DNA of 64,000 bases from Stappia sp. BW2. GTDB lineage: Bacteria; Pseudomonadota; Alphaproteobacteria; Rhizobiales; Stappiaceae. Under the pieces are notes generated by a model. It was not told where the DNA came from. It ran no database searches and saw only the letters and a list, made by a program, of their open reading frames with translations. A program made the translations under genes and the position numbers. Each line of letters starts with the position of its first letter. Positions within the stretch are counted from its first letter, which is position 1. The stretch covers positions 62,001-126,000 of the forward strand of contig NZ_VIRG01000060.1 in NCBI RefSeq assembly GCF_008107695.1. Reading direction: 5' to 3'. This document shows, in pieces, positions 9,201 to 16,633 of this stretch.

Positions 9201-10738
9201 ACGAGGATATCCGGCTGGTCGTTGGTACCGATGATGGTCACGGTGACCGGGCGCTCAACGAAGGACTCCGGGTCATTCTTGTCCTGGACCTTAAGCGTAT
9301 AGTCGATCGTGAGAACATCGCCTTCGGCAAGGAAGTCGATGGCCTTGTCCTGGACCTTGTAGGAATAGGTTACCCGGCCCTGGTCGTCGAACTGGTCGAA
9401 TGTCCAGAAGAAGAAGTTCGAGTCATTGGCAGTCAGGGCAGCGTAGATATCGCCCGGCATTTCCAGAATGTCGCCGGCACCGGAGGCCAGGGACAGGTTC
9501 GGTTCACTGATCTGGATCTCAAAATTGTCCGGATTGACGACTGTGTCCGGATCGTTGACCTCGAAGACCCCGCTGCGGGAATGGACGAAACCTTGGTCCT
9601 CCGCATCCGGAAATTCCACGATGGGCAGGAAATTCAGGGAAAGGTCACCGCCGATTGTCGGAGCATCGTTGGTGCCGGTGACCGTAACCTTGAATTCGGC
9701 CTTGTCGCCCCCGACGACCTGATAAACGAAGGTATCGACACCTTCCTCGCCTTCGGCGAGACGGTTCGCTTCATCGGAATAGACGTAACTGGCATCGCCC
9801 GTTTCGACGTTCAGCAACAAGGTGCCGTATTTGCCCTGCACCTCCAGCAAGCCATCTCCATCAGGGACGGTATCGACGTTGACTTCCGCGCCACCGGCAC
9901 CTTTGAAAGCCAGCTGGTTGATTACCTGGCCGCCAGTTTCGCCGAGTTCGTCGTCATTGCCCAGAACGTTGAAAGTTGCGGCGACTTCGGCTTCGTCGTC
10001 GTCGGAGGTCTCGGTGACGTCGATTGCATCATTGTGGGCGACGAGCGCACCATCCGTGACGCTGAAAAGATTGATATCACCGACTTCACTGCCTTCGCCG
10101 AACTGAACCAGTTCGATGTTGTAAAGGGTCGTCGTGCCGGTGTCGTTTTTGATACTGACGGAACCGTCTTCGTTGGTTTTGATCTCGTAATCTTCGGCTT
10201 TGCCGGTGAACTGGGCGACGTCCTTGTTACCGCCGCGACCATCGATGACGTCACTGCCGCCATTACCGAAGAAAATGTTGTTCAGGCCGTTGCCGAGCAG
10301 AACGTCGCTGTTGACCGTACCGATGGCATTCTCGATGGATGACAGCAGGTCGATGTCACCACCCTTGCTCACGGCGATACCGCTGCGCAGGTCGATGAAG
10401 ATGCCGTTCTCTGTTCCGTTCAGGTAGGAGTAGTCGATCGTATCTACATCGTCACTCCCGAGCAGGATGTCGATGCTGCCGTAACCGACAAGCATATCGT
10501 TACCGCTTCTGGCAAGAACGATATCAAGACCCGCTGTTCCTTCGAGCGGTACATCGGCACCCGTTGTCCCGTTAACAAAATTGATACTGGAAACATCCGG
10601 CGCCGGGTCGCTGCCATCTTCTTCGATGTAGGTACCCACGACGTCAATGTCGTTGACCGAAGAAGTATTGTTCTTGATGTCGGCCAGAGTTGCGCGGATT
10701 GAGTCAAAAAATTCCGATAGATTTATATTATTAGGCAT
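6224..10738 (-). CDS. Giant VCBS/RTX repeat protein, probable type I secreted adhesin
   Basis: A 1504-residue, very acidic protein. Residues about 60-172 hold RTX-like glycine/aspartate calcium-binding repeats (SGNDMLVGYG, GNGGSDVIDGRGG). The rest is a chain of immunoglobulin-like VCBS/cadherin-type domains, each ending in TxTGTNDxPT; I count eight such junctions. A two-domain block (residues about 357-656) is repeated almost unchanged at about 787-1086. There is no Sec signal, and the C-terminus (DDGDGPLLS) is where a type I export signal would sit. The ATG at 10738 has GAGGA about 9 bases upstream; a GTG at 10762 has no such site. I see no LapG-type di-alanine cleavage site near the N-terminus. 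Likely a cell-surface or matrix adhesin, inferred from domains and exporter linkage. Confidence 0.9.
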   Translation of the reverse strand: MPNNINLSEFFDSIRATLADIKNNTSSVNDIDVVGTYIEEDGSDPAPDVSSINFVNGTTGADVPLEGTAGLDIVLARSGNDMLVGYGSIDILLGSDDVDTIDYSYLNGTENGIFIDLRSGIAVSKGGDIDLLSSIENAIGTVNSDVLLGNGLNNIFFGNGGSDVIDGRGGNKDVAQFTGKAEDYEIKTNEDGSVSIKNDTGTTTLYNIELVQFGEGSEVGDINLFSVTDGALVAHNDAIDVTETSDDDEAEVAATFNVLGNDDELGETGGQVINQLAFKGAGGAEVNVDTVPDGDGLLEVQGKYGTLLLNVETGDASYVYSDEANRLAEGEEGVDTFVYQVVGGDKAEFKVTVTGTNDAPTIGGDLSLNFLPIVEFPDAEDQGFVHSRSGVFEVNDPDTVVNPDNFEIQISEPNLSLASGAGDILEMPGDIYAALTANDSNFFFWTFDQFDDQGRVTYSYKVQDKAIDFLAEGDVLTIDYTLKVQDKNDPESFVERPVTVTIIGTNDQPDILVEQSVLDFAIDEALDANPQSIGELTGNIVVDDPDLGDTLYISVEGNGSPDYSEGDLPDGVDIDSLLTAGNFNFTSGSALNNIFSVPKGEDGNVEFTYAYNGSADLDWLADGETLTLTFDVKVSDRNWFPEGTDTTQITITITGTNDVPTLTAVDVSGSIVEGDPSTLSDTGSIEFTDLDLSDTPTATFAVKSVEGLDGVGLTASQIANIQAGFGLSADPGNANNGTINWSYSVAEEHLDFLAAEEQVKVVYTVTVDDGNGGVVEQDVTITITGTNDAPTIGGDLSLNFLPIVEFPDAEDQGFVHSRSGVFEVNDPDTVVNPDNFEVQISEPNLSLASGAGDILEMPGDIHAALTANDSNFLFWTFDQFDDQGRVTYSYKVQDKAIDFLAEGDVLTIDYTLRVQDTNDPDSFVERPVTVTIIGTNDQPDILVEQSVLDFAIDEALDANPQSIGELTGNIVVDDPDLGDTLYISVEGSGSPDYSEGDLPDGVDISSLLMAGNFDFTSGNELDNIFSVPKGPDGNVEFTYAYNGSAPLDWLADGETLTLTFDVKVSDRNWFPEGTDTTQITITITGTNDGPVFSGGVFEGALEEANTPAQLETSGEVSFADLDLSDTPEVTAQFTSVKPVEGSGFALTEAQALAFQSALTVQQPAGSGNNGTATWTFAIAATALDFLAQDEQLEVKYLLTVTDDSGETDTREVMVVVTGTNDDPTITSADILGEVTEAGVDEAGTDVASGLIVGADVDIRDVLTYSASVLDGSLGQFSIDEDTGEWTYTIDQSDADVQALNVGDSVEEIYTVTVSDNNGGTVTTDVTITINGSNDAPTIENYTGTFTVVHSNSNNDESSFNLLELLNANDVDDGETETLQIDEISGTLSLSISGHQVTLDIADLEAAGLLNIGEADGSVTFNHNLERIMAQVMDQGETANMSGTMTVVDVNDAVSNSAEFDIELSVDPDKTNTFGGDDWTTDGGGDIPEMLIPTFNDDGDGPLLS
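7481..8380. repeat. Intragenic direct repeat, downstream copy
   Basis: About 900 bp, nearly identical to 8771-9670 at a constant offset of 1290 bp. It encodes two consecutive VCBS-type domains (residues about 787-1086). Long runs are identical in DNA including third codon positions, which indicates recent duplication or continuing gene conversion. Confidence 0.92.
8771..9670. repeat. Intragenic direct repeat, upstream copy
   Basis: Partner of the 7481-8380 copy. It encodes residues about 357-656, beginning NDAPTIGGDL and ending at the next GTND junction. A different single VCBS domain (DNA 8381-8770) separates the two copies. Recombination between them would remove or add 430 residues in frame. 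Confidence 0.92.
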
Positions 10739-11174
10739 TATTCCATTCCTCACTCGCTCCACCGGCTAACTGCGAGAGACAACCGGTGATTATAGAACGG
10801 GTGTCAAAATCACCCTTGCTGAAATGCGCGAGCAGGATTGTCAGACTGCTTCAAAATGAGCCATTCCCCAAATGGGGACTGTGCGGGTCAGAAAATTTTT
10901 TAACCATGTCTTTAGGTCAATTCCGCAAAAGCCGTAGCGTAATCAAGGGGTAGTGGAAATGTTTAGAGTTTCAATGCGTTAAGCAAAGTTAACGGGCGGT
11001 TCTGGCGCCTATCTAGGCATAATTAACTAATTATAAATTTTTTCGATGGATCGAAAAATTATTTGTTACCGCGCTGCGGGATTGATTCCCTCTTGGGTTG
11101 TGTGTACGATTGCATAGTTTTGATGCTGTTATTATTGATAATATTTACGTTGATTCAGATGTTGTCTTTTAGAA
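10739..11174. promoter_or_regulatory. AT-rich divergent control region with two palindromes
   Basis: This 436-base gap separates the start of the VCBS gene (-) from the LuxR-type gene (+) and is much richer in A/T than its surroundings. It holds TCCCCAAATGGGGA at 10865-10878 (five-base perfect arms) and TTTTTCGAT-GG-ATCGAAAAA at 11039-11058 (nine-base perfect arms). The first lies about 130 bases before the VCBS start, the second about 115 before the LuxR-type start. Either could be bound by the LuxR-type regulator; I saw no clear -35/-10 pair. Confidence 0.6.
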
Positions 11175-12278
11175 ATGTGCGAGCAATTTGATAAACTTAT
11201 CTCAGAATTGTACGAGGCTGTAGAAAGCAAGGAGCTGTTCTATTTAACTCTTTCGAAAATTGTTTCTTATCTTGAAGCATCCCAGTCTCACCTTTGTCTT
11301 CTTGGAGAGGAGAACTCATCGGTTGGACTGAATTTTACCGCAAATATGGACCCGGAATTCCTCAAGGAATTCCAAGAACATCATGTCAATCACGATTATC
11401 GGCTGAAGCTCATTGCCAAGGCGCGCATAGGGGAGGTCTTGATGGACGATCAGTTAACTACAGCGGACGGGTTACGTTCCAGCCCGATCCTCAATGATCT
11501 TTTTCCCAGGTCCGGTGTGAACAGGATCATGGGCAACAACATCTCGGTTGACGGGGGGGCAGGGTGGTTTGGCGTCACAAGCCTTCGCAAGGACGGGGGG
11601 TTCTCGAAAGAGGTGGTGGCGGATTTTTCTAAGCTCGTCGTGCATGCCAGGAAGGCGCTTAATCTCCGGCAACTGCGGAATGAAGTCGCAGAGCGGGAGC
11701 AGGTTCACAGGTCCGCCAACGATTCGCAGACCCACGCAATCATCATGCTTGCCAATGGTGAGGTTGAATATGCGAACCAACTGGCAAGGGAAATGCTCGA
11801 CCATGGTTTTGTGCGGATACAGAACGGCAGACTGGTCTGCCGCGATCCGGCGGAGCAAAAAAAGGTGGAGGCGGTTCATCGGCGTGTGCGCAACGGTGAA
11901 GCGCCTCTGGTGCGTCTTCTCGACAAGAAAACGGATTCGACCTATGCCGTTCAGGTGTTCAACCCGCTTCCCCGTTTCGTTGACGGGCGGCTGGAGCCGG
12001 CGCGCTGGGTGACCTACAAGATCGTGCAGCTCAATCCTCAGGACATTCTGTCGTCGCGGACGCTGGAGCGTATTGCCGAGTTCTACGGGTTGAGTGTCGG
12101 CGAAAGCGCGACAATTGCTGCAGTCATAGAAATGCAACCGCTGGCGGAGTATTCCCGCAGCAAAGGTGTTCAGCAGGACACTGTGCGGAAACAGTTGAAA
12201 GCCGCAATGACCAAGATGGGGGTCAATTCGCAGAAACAGCTTTTCCAGCTTTACGAGCGTTTCAAGGTCTTCGAATAA
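11175..12278 (+). CDS. LuxR-family (HTH_LUXR) transcriptional regulator
   Basis: This 367-residue protein carries a LuxR-type helix-turn-helix at about residues 295-360; LSVGESATIAAVIEM and VQQDTVRKQLKAAMTKMGV cover the scaffold and recognition helices. The long N-terminal part (1-280) has no motif I recognise with certainty; it could be a PAS/GAF-like sensor and does not look like an acyl-homoserine-lactone domain. It is transcribed away from the VCBS gene across a shared 436-base control region, so a role in regulating that adhesin is likely but inferred. Codon use in the first 70 codons is more A/T-rich than in neighbouring genes. Confidence 0.88.
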   Translation: MCEQFDKLISELYEAVESKELFYLTLSKIVSYLEASQSHLCLLGEENSSVGLNFTANMDPEFLKEFQEHHVNHDYRLKLIAKARIGEVLMDDQLTTADGLRSSPILNDLFPRSGVNRIMGNNISVDGGAGWFGVTSLRKDGGFSKEVVADFSKLVVHARKALNLRQLRNEVAEREQVHRSANDSQTHAIIMLANGEVEYANQLAREMLDHGFVRIQNGRLVCRDPAEQKKVEAVHRRVRNGEAPLVRLLDKKTDSTYAVQVFNPLPRFVDGRLEPARWVTYKIVQLNPQDILSSRTLERIAEFYGLSVGESATIAAVIEMQPLAEYSRSKGVQQDTVRKQLKAAMTKMGVNSQKQLFQLYERFKVFE

Positions 12279-12388
12279 CGGCTCCGAAAAACCTCGGTTC
12301 TTTATATATTTAATGATATTCGTGTGCGCCCCTGTCTGTTTTCTATGAAGATCTGGTGGCGTTTTTGAAGAATGCACAACAAGACCGG

Positions 12389-12414
12389 TCCGAACGGCCC
12401 GAAGGCCGTCCGGA
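12389..12414 (-). terminator. Terminator hairpin with UUCG-type loop after the hydrolase gene
   Basis: An 11-pair stem (one G-U pair) read on the minus strand as TCCGGACGGCC-TTCG-GGCCGTTCGGA lies 9 bases after the hydrolase stop. The T tract beyond is weak. It also faces the end of the LuxR-type gene and may serve both. Confidence 0.55.
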
Positions 12415-12423
12415 GAGACTGCG

Positions 12424-13323
12424 TTATGGCTTCAGGTGTTCGCGGAACCATTCGACCGCTGGTTCGGATGAGGCGTCGAAATCATCCACATAGGCGTCGA
12501 AATGACCGCCGCTTAGCGTTACGAGCCGTTTTGGACCAAGAGCCTCCTCGTAGGCTTCCAGTGCAAGGTCGGAAACCGTGAGCACGTCGCCCAGGGCCAC
12601 AACGATCATCATGGGTGTTGGGCTGACGTATTTGGCGTAGCTGATAGGTTCGTATTCGGTGAACATCTCGACGGAGCGCAAAGTCACCTCGTTGTGCCAG
12701 GATGGTGCACGGGTCTTGCCGGTCTCGGTGAACCAGGTCCAGCTGTCGGGTGTGGGCAAGGCGGAGGGCGCTGCCGGATCCTCGGCAACCACCGGGATCA
12801 TCGCCGGCGGCTCACCGTTCATCCGGGCCCGGCGGTCATCATCGAACATCGCCTGCACACCGGCCAGATAGTCTGCGCGGATGAGGCGGCGCACATTTCT
12901 GTGTCCGCTGGCCAGCGGTACCTGGGCGACGACGCATTTTACCCGTCGATCCAGCGCTCCCACCACCATGACGTGGCCGCCGCTGTAGCTCGAACCCCAT
13001 ATCCCGATCCGATTTGCATCGGTTTCCGGCAGTGTTTCGGCCCAGGTGATAGCGTCCCGATAGTCGCGAACCTGTTCCCACGGGTCGATTTCGTAACGCG
13101 GCTCGCCGTCGCTTGCTCCGAAATTGCGGTTGTCGAAGACTATTGAGGCGAGCCCCGCAGCAGCAAAAGCCTCGGCGAAGCGGTCGAGGTACATTTCCTT
13201 CACGGCCGAAAACCCGTGTGCCATCACAATGGTTGGCACAGGCCCCGAAGCGTTGTCGGGTACATAGTGCCACCCGCGCAACGTGACGCCATCTTCTGTC
13301 TTGAACTCGATATCCTTGCGCAT
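12424..13323 (-). CDS. Alpha/beta hydrolase (CocE / X-Pro peptidase-like or dienelactone-hydrolase-like)
   Basis: A 299-residue, probably cytoplasmic serine hydrolase. The oxyanion region is AHGFSA (residues 35-40). The nucleophile motif is GSSYSGG with Ser112 in a GxSYxG setting, an acid is likely in VALGDVL, and the catalytic histidine is in SGGHFDAY near the C-terminus. The start at 13323 (MRKDIEF) has AGGGAGG about 11 bases upstream; a longer in-frame extension to 13512 has no family sequence. It diverges from an AraC regulator 237 bases away, which may control it. The substrate is unknown: ester, lactone or amide are all possible. Confidence 0.85.
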   Translation of the reverse strand: MRKDIEFKTEDGVTLRGWHYVPDNASGPVPTIVMAHGFSAVKEMYLDRFAEAFAAAGLASIVFDNRNFGASDGEPRYEIDPWEQVRDYRDAITWAETLPETDANRIGIWGSSYSGGHVMVVGALDRRVKCVVAQVPLASGHRNVRRLIRADYLAGVQAMFDDDRRARMNGEPPAMIPVVAEDPAAPSALPTPDSWTWFTETGKTRAPSWHNEVTLRSVEMFTEYEPISYAKYVSPTPMMIVVALGDVLTVSDLALEAYEEALGPKRLVTLSGGHFDAYVDDFDASSEPAVEWFREHLKP

Positions 13324-13560
13324 GTGTCTGCGTCCTCCCTTGCAGCTTCGATACCGGTTTCGCTGACGGTCCTCTCCCCGCCATCGGTCCGGCATCTGGT
13401 AAATTTCCCCGGTTCGCCTAAACTCGGAGAGCGGGCGAGACATCGGGAGGAGCGTATGTTGAGCCAAGCAGGAGGTTCGGTCTTGCCGGCGCATGCGCCG
13501 GGACTTGATCATCCGCGCACAAAAAAACGCCGAAAGGCGCGCCCGGGAGGAGACAAGACA

Positions 13561-14499
13561 ATGGATGCCGAGACCTGGTCAACGCAATCCCTTCGTGGCC
13601 CTGTTCAATTCGAGGCCTGGCGTCATGCCTTGAGCCGTACGCACCTGGATTGGGATCTCAAATCCTCCGAAACGTCAGATTTCCACGCGGAAATTTGCGA
13701 GCGCATTCTCGATGGGATCCGCGTCGTCGAATGCTGTTGCGATCCCTGTGAGGGTTCACGCCGCAAACCCGAACTGTGCCACAGCGATGAGGCCTATTTC
13801 GGCGTGCTATTCGAGCTTAGTGGCCATGAGATCATTCGACAGGGAGACCGTCAGGCTGAGCTTTCGGCGGGGGACTTCGTGCTGTGGGACAGCGAGCGCG
13901 AAATGGATTTCAAGGTTACGAGCCGGCTGCACAAACTCACGCTGCTGATCCCGAAATTCCGGGCCAAGCGCCTGGACTGGAACATTGAGCGGTTTGCTGG
14001 AACCGTGGTCAAGAATTCGAGCGCCGTCAGCGGCATATCGGCCGAAGCGCTTCGGCGGCTGGCGCGAGACTTCACAACAATCGAGGAAAAAGAGGCCGAA
14101 GCTGTCATGCAGCCGATCCTGAGCCTCTTGATGGCCACGCTGACCACCCGGCAGGAGCCTCCTCCGGCGTCGCTTGCGCACCGGGACCACTTTGCCGCTT
14201 TTTGCCGCTTTATTCGGAACAACCTGGAAGACGGTCGCCTCGACCCCACAATGGTGGCCGAGGCGCATGGCGTTTCGCTGCGATATCTCCATACGGTGTT
14301 TGCGCACAACAACGACACGTGCTGCAACTTCATGCGGCGCGAGCGGTTGCGCCGCTGTCATGCGGATCTCTCGCGGCCGCATTGCCGCGACACGATCACC
14401 GAAATTGCTTTCCGATGGGGGTTCAACGACGCGGCCCATTTCAGCCGTGCCTTCAGGGCAGAGTTCGGCATCGCCCCCAAGACACTGCGCAAGAAATAA
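13561..14499 (+). CDS. AraC-family transcriptional regulator
   Basis: A 312-residue regulator. The N-terminal half resembles the AraC_binding_2 cupin-like sensor (GHEIIRQGDRQAELSAGDFVLWDS). The C-terminal hundred residues form the double helix-turn-helix, with ITEIAFRWGFNDAAHFSRAF as the second recognition unit. The ATG at 13561 is chosen because GGGAGGAGA precedes it and the AraC_binding family begins near here; earlier in-frame starts exist back to 13216 but overlap the divergent hydrolase gene. The nearest likely target is that divergent hydrolase gene at 12424-13323. Confidence 0.9.
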   Translation: MDAETWSTQSLRGPVQFEAWRHALSRTHLDWDLKSSETSDFHAEICERILDGIRVVECCCDPCEGSRRKPELCHSDEAYFGVLFELSGHEIIRQGDRQAELSAGDFVLWDSEREMDFKVTSRLHKLTLLIPKFRAKRLDWNIERFAGTVVKNSSAVSGISAEALRRLARDFTTIEEKEAEAVMQPILSLLMATLTTRQEPPPASLAHRDHFAAFCRFIRNNLEDGRLDPTMVAEAHGVSLRYLHTVFAHNNDTCCNFMRRERLRRCHADLSRPHCRDTITEIAFRWGFNDAAHFSRAFRAEFGIAPKTLRKK

Positions 14500-14850
14500 G
14501 ACTATGCCCCGCCCACCGGCAAAGGGGCGAATGTCAGAGGCGTTCCTGGGTAAACATTGAAGCCTTTGGGAATAAGCCCGAGCCTTGAAACGGGTCCGTT
14601 GCGTTTGCTTGGCACATGCACGCTGAGAGCAGCACCTGCGGTCTATCGTGCCGCGATGCGCTCGCAAAGCGCAGGCTGCCATTTGTTCGGATGAGCCTAT
14701 GGCAACAACACGCCACCCAGGACCAGCCGCTTATCGCCGTTCGCGCGGTTCGCCAATCGACATGGCGGCCATATGCCGTCTCTTGGTGAGCCCGCACGAT
14801 GCCAAGGCATCAGACTGCGACACCGGTGAACGCACCCGGGACGACCAGCT
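14500..14850. other. Intergenic region without recognised gene
   Basis: This 351-base stretch lies between the AraC gene (+) and the AhpD-like gene (-), so it must hold the ends of two converging transcripts. I see only short overlapping frames with no family likeness, and no strong hairpin followed by a T tract. Confidence 0.5.
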
Positions 14851-15429
14851 TCACTCTTCCGCGTAGTAGCCGACAACATCACCCTCTGTGCTGACACCAA
14901 GCCCGTTCAACTGCCGGTTCACGTAGTTGAAGTATCCGATGATCTGATTGGCTTCCAGGATACGGCCGTCATCGACTCCTGCGTTTCGAAGGGCGACAAT
15001 ATCTGCTTCGACCATGTCTCCGGGATGAAGCGTCAGTTTCTCTGCATAGCGCAGTAGAGCCAGCTCCGGACCATCGAAGGCATCTTCGGGTTTTCGCTGT
15101 TCCAGTGCAGTCTCGACCTTTCGTGCCTTTTCGGGGTCGCCTATCAGATGGGCCGCGTTCTTCCAGTGGTTTGCATAGGAGTAGGCGCAGTTGTTGAGGC
15201 TCGACACATAGGAGCTGATGACCTCCTGAAACCACATCGGGATCGCGTTCGACTCGTCGTGAAGACACGCGCGGTAGAGCCTGATGTGGCCGATCATGGT
15301 CGATGGACGGAGAGAATGAACCCGCATCACGTTGTCGACGGTGCCATGAGGCGTGCGGGCGAGCTCAAGCGCTGCTGTCAGCGTTTCATCGGCTTCTTCG
15401 TCGGAAAGCATGCGTATCCAGGCAGACAT
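14851..15429 (-). CDS. AhpD / carboxymuconolactone-decarboxylase-like protein with CxxS site
   Basis: A 192-residue helical protein of the peroxidase-related AhpD-like family. The core motif reads QEVISSYVSSLNNCAYSYANHW: Glu69, Cys81 and His88 match the AhpD proton-relay positions, but the usual second cysteine of CxxC is Ser84. A CxxS site cannot form the normal intramolecular disulfide, so a peroxidase cycle would need another partner, or the role differs. A GAGGAA ribosome site precedes the ATG at 15429. It is not obviously in an operon: the next gene on the same strand (12424-13323) lies beyond the AraC gene. Confidence 0.82.
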   Translation of the reverse strand: MSAWIRMLSDEEADETLTAALELARTPHGTVDNVMRVHSLRPSTMIGHIRLYRACLHDESNAIPMWFQEVISSYVSSLNNCAYSYANHWKNAAHLIGDPEKARKVETALEQRKPEDAFDGPELALLRYAEKLTLHPGDMVEADIVALRNAGVDDGRILEANQIIGYFNYVNRQLNGLGVSTEGDVVGYYAEE

Positions 15430-15889
15430 TATCTATTCCTCTTTTTCACAAGGGAGGGGCAGCGAAACACCGGTGTCGGCAAGCGCATCATGGGCGGCAA
15501 TTGGGCAGCGTCTCCGTCATGATGCGGAGAAAGATCATTGCAGGCAGGATCGGCCAAATGATCAGGTGGGAACGCCCGGCCCAGCCGTCGAAAAGACAAC
15601 GGATTTTCATACCGTCACCCTCCAAAGGGCAGACTTGTCCAGCCGTGCCTCTTGCTTTTCTCAGCACGGCCGCCCCTCTGGAGGCTCCTGTATCGCCAAC
15701 GCCGAGGTTCAAGCCCTTTTTCCTGCAATGCGGTCCATTGAATTGCATTCAGATCGATCAATCAGGCGCTCATTGAATGGTCAGTTGCAGGTATTTTGCG
15801 CAGTTGGACCGTCGCCGTCTTTTTCACATTAGACACTACTTAACATAAACTGATAGTCTAAATAAGTGGCAATAACGAAAGGCGCGACA
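15430..15889. promoter_or_regulatory. Divergent intergenic region with inverted repeat before amino-acid importer
   Basis: About 460 bases between the AhpD-like gene (-) and the importer operon (+). The first 350 bases show nothing recognisable. The last 70 are A/T-rich and hold an inverted repeat, TTAGAC (15829-15834) and GTCTAA (15856-15861), separated by 21 bases. It includes an ATTAG and a CTAA half-site like those found near the LysR gene. A weak promoter could be TTGGAC (15804-15809) with a poor -10 17 bases on. Confidence 0.45.
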
Positions 15890-16633
15890 TTGACCGACGC
15901 ACCCGTGATCAGGGCCCGGAAACTCGACAAGTTCTACGGTGATTTTCACGCATTGAAAGGTGTGAGCATCGATGTTGAGAGAGGCGAGAGGGTGGTCATT
16001 TGCGGGCCGTCCGGCTCCGGAAAATCAACCCTGATCCGTTGCTTCAATGCGCTTGAGTTCCACCAGGGGGGCAAACTCTTCGTGGATGGCATGGAAGTCT
16101 ACGAAGGGGCGAAAAACATAACCTTGCTGCGACAGCAGGTCGGGATGGTTTTTCAGCAGTTCAATCTCTTTCCGCATCTCACGGTCCTGGAAAATCTTGT
16201 GATCGGCCCGCAAAAAGTGCGCGGGATTTCGCGGAAAGCGGCGGAAGCGACCGCTCGCAAGTTCCTTGAGCGTGTGCGTATTCCCGATCAGGCTGACAAG
16301 TATCCTCGGCAGTTGTCGGGTGGGCAACAGCAGAGGGTGGCGATCGCGCGGTCTCTTTGCATGGAGACCCGGATCATGCTGTTCGACGAGCCCACGTCCG
16401 CACTCGATCCTGAAATGATCAACGAGGTTCTGGAGGTCATGGTCGAGCTGGCTCATGACGGCATGACGATGGTTTGCGTGACGCACGAAATGGGATTTGC
16501 GCGAAAAGTCGCCGACAGAATGGTCTTCATGGACGCTGGCGAGATCGTCGAAATGGCCGACCCAGACACGTTTTTCAATCATCCCCGCAGCGAGCGCTGC
16601 AGGGATTTTCTCGACAAGATCCTGGACCACTGA
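15890..16633 (+). CDS. Polar amino acid ABC transporter ATP-binding protein (GlnQ/HisP type)
   Basis: A 247-residue cytoplasmic ATPase driving amino-acid import. Walker A is GPSGSGKST, the Q-loop region is VGMVFQQFNLFPHLTVLEN, signature LSGGQQQR, Walker B MLFDEPTSALDPE, and the switch histidine is in VTHEMGFAR. I prefer the TTG at 15890 because GAAAGG lies 7 bases upstream and family members start here. A GTG at 15866 in frame would add 8 residues, but has no ribosome site and abuts the inverted repeat at 15829-15861. The stop overlaps the next start (TGATG). This is the first gene of a four-gene importer operon. Confidence 0.93.
   Translation: MTDAPVIRARKLDKFYGDFHALKGVSIDVERGERVVICGPSGSGKSTLIRCFNALEFHQGGKLFVDGMEVYEGAKNITLLRQQVGMVFQQFNLFPHLTVLENLVIGPQKVRGISRKAAEATARKFLERVRIPDQADKYPRQLSGGQQQRVAIARSLCMETRIMLFDEPTSALDPEMINEVLEVMVELAHDGMTMVCVTHEMGFARKVADRMVFMDAGEIVEMADPDTFFNHPRSERCRDFLDKILDH

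Noticed and set aside
7400-9700. Possible CRISPR or satellite array
   Set aside because: The repetition is long, in frame and protein-coding (VCBS-type domains), not short repeats with spacers.
9581-10342. 253-residue plus-strand frame opposite the VCBS gene
   Set aside because: Antisense shadow of an acidic repeat region, with no independent support.
6224-10738. LapA-type adhesin with LapG-cleavable retention module
   Set aside because: I found no di-alanine cleavage motif in the N-terminal 150 residues and no LapD/LapG genes nearby.
3058-10738. Complete type I secretion system including TolC
   Set aside because: Only the ATPase, adaptor and substrate are here; no outer-membrane channel gene is in the window.
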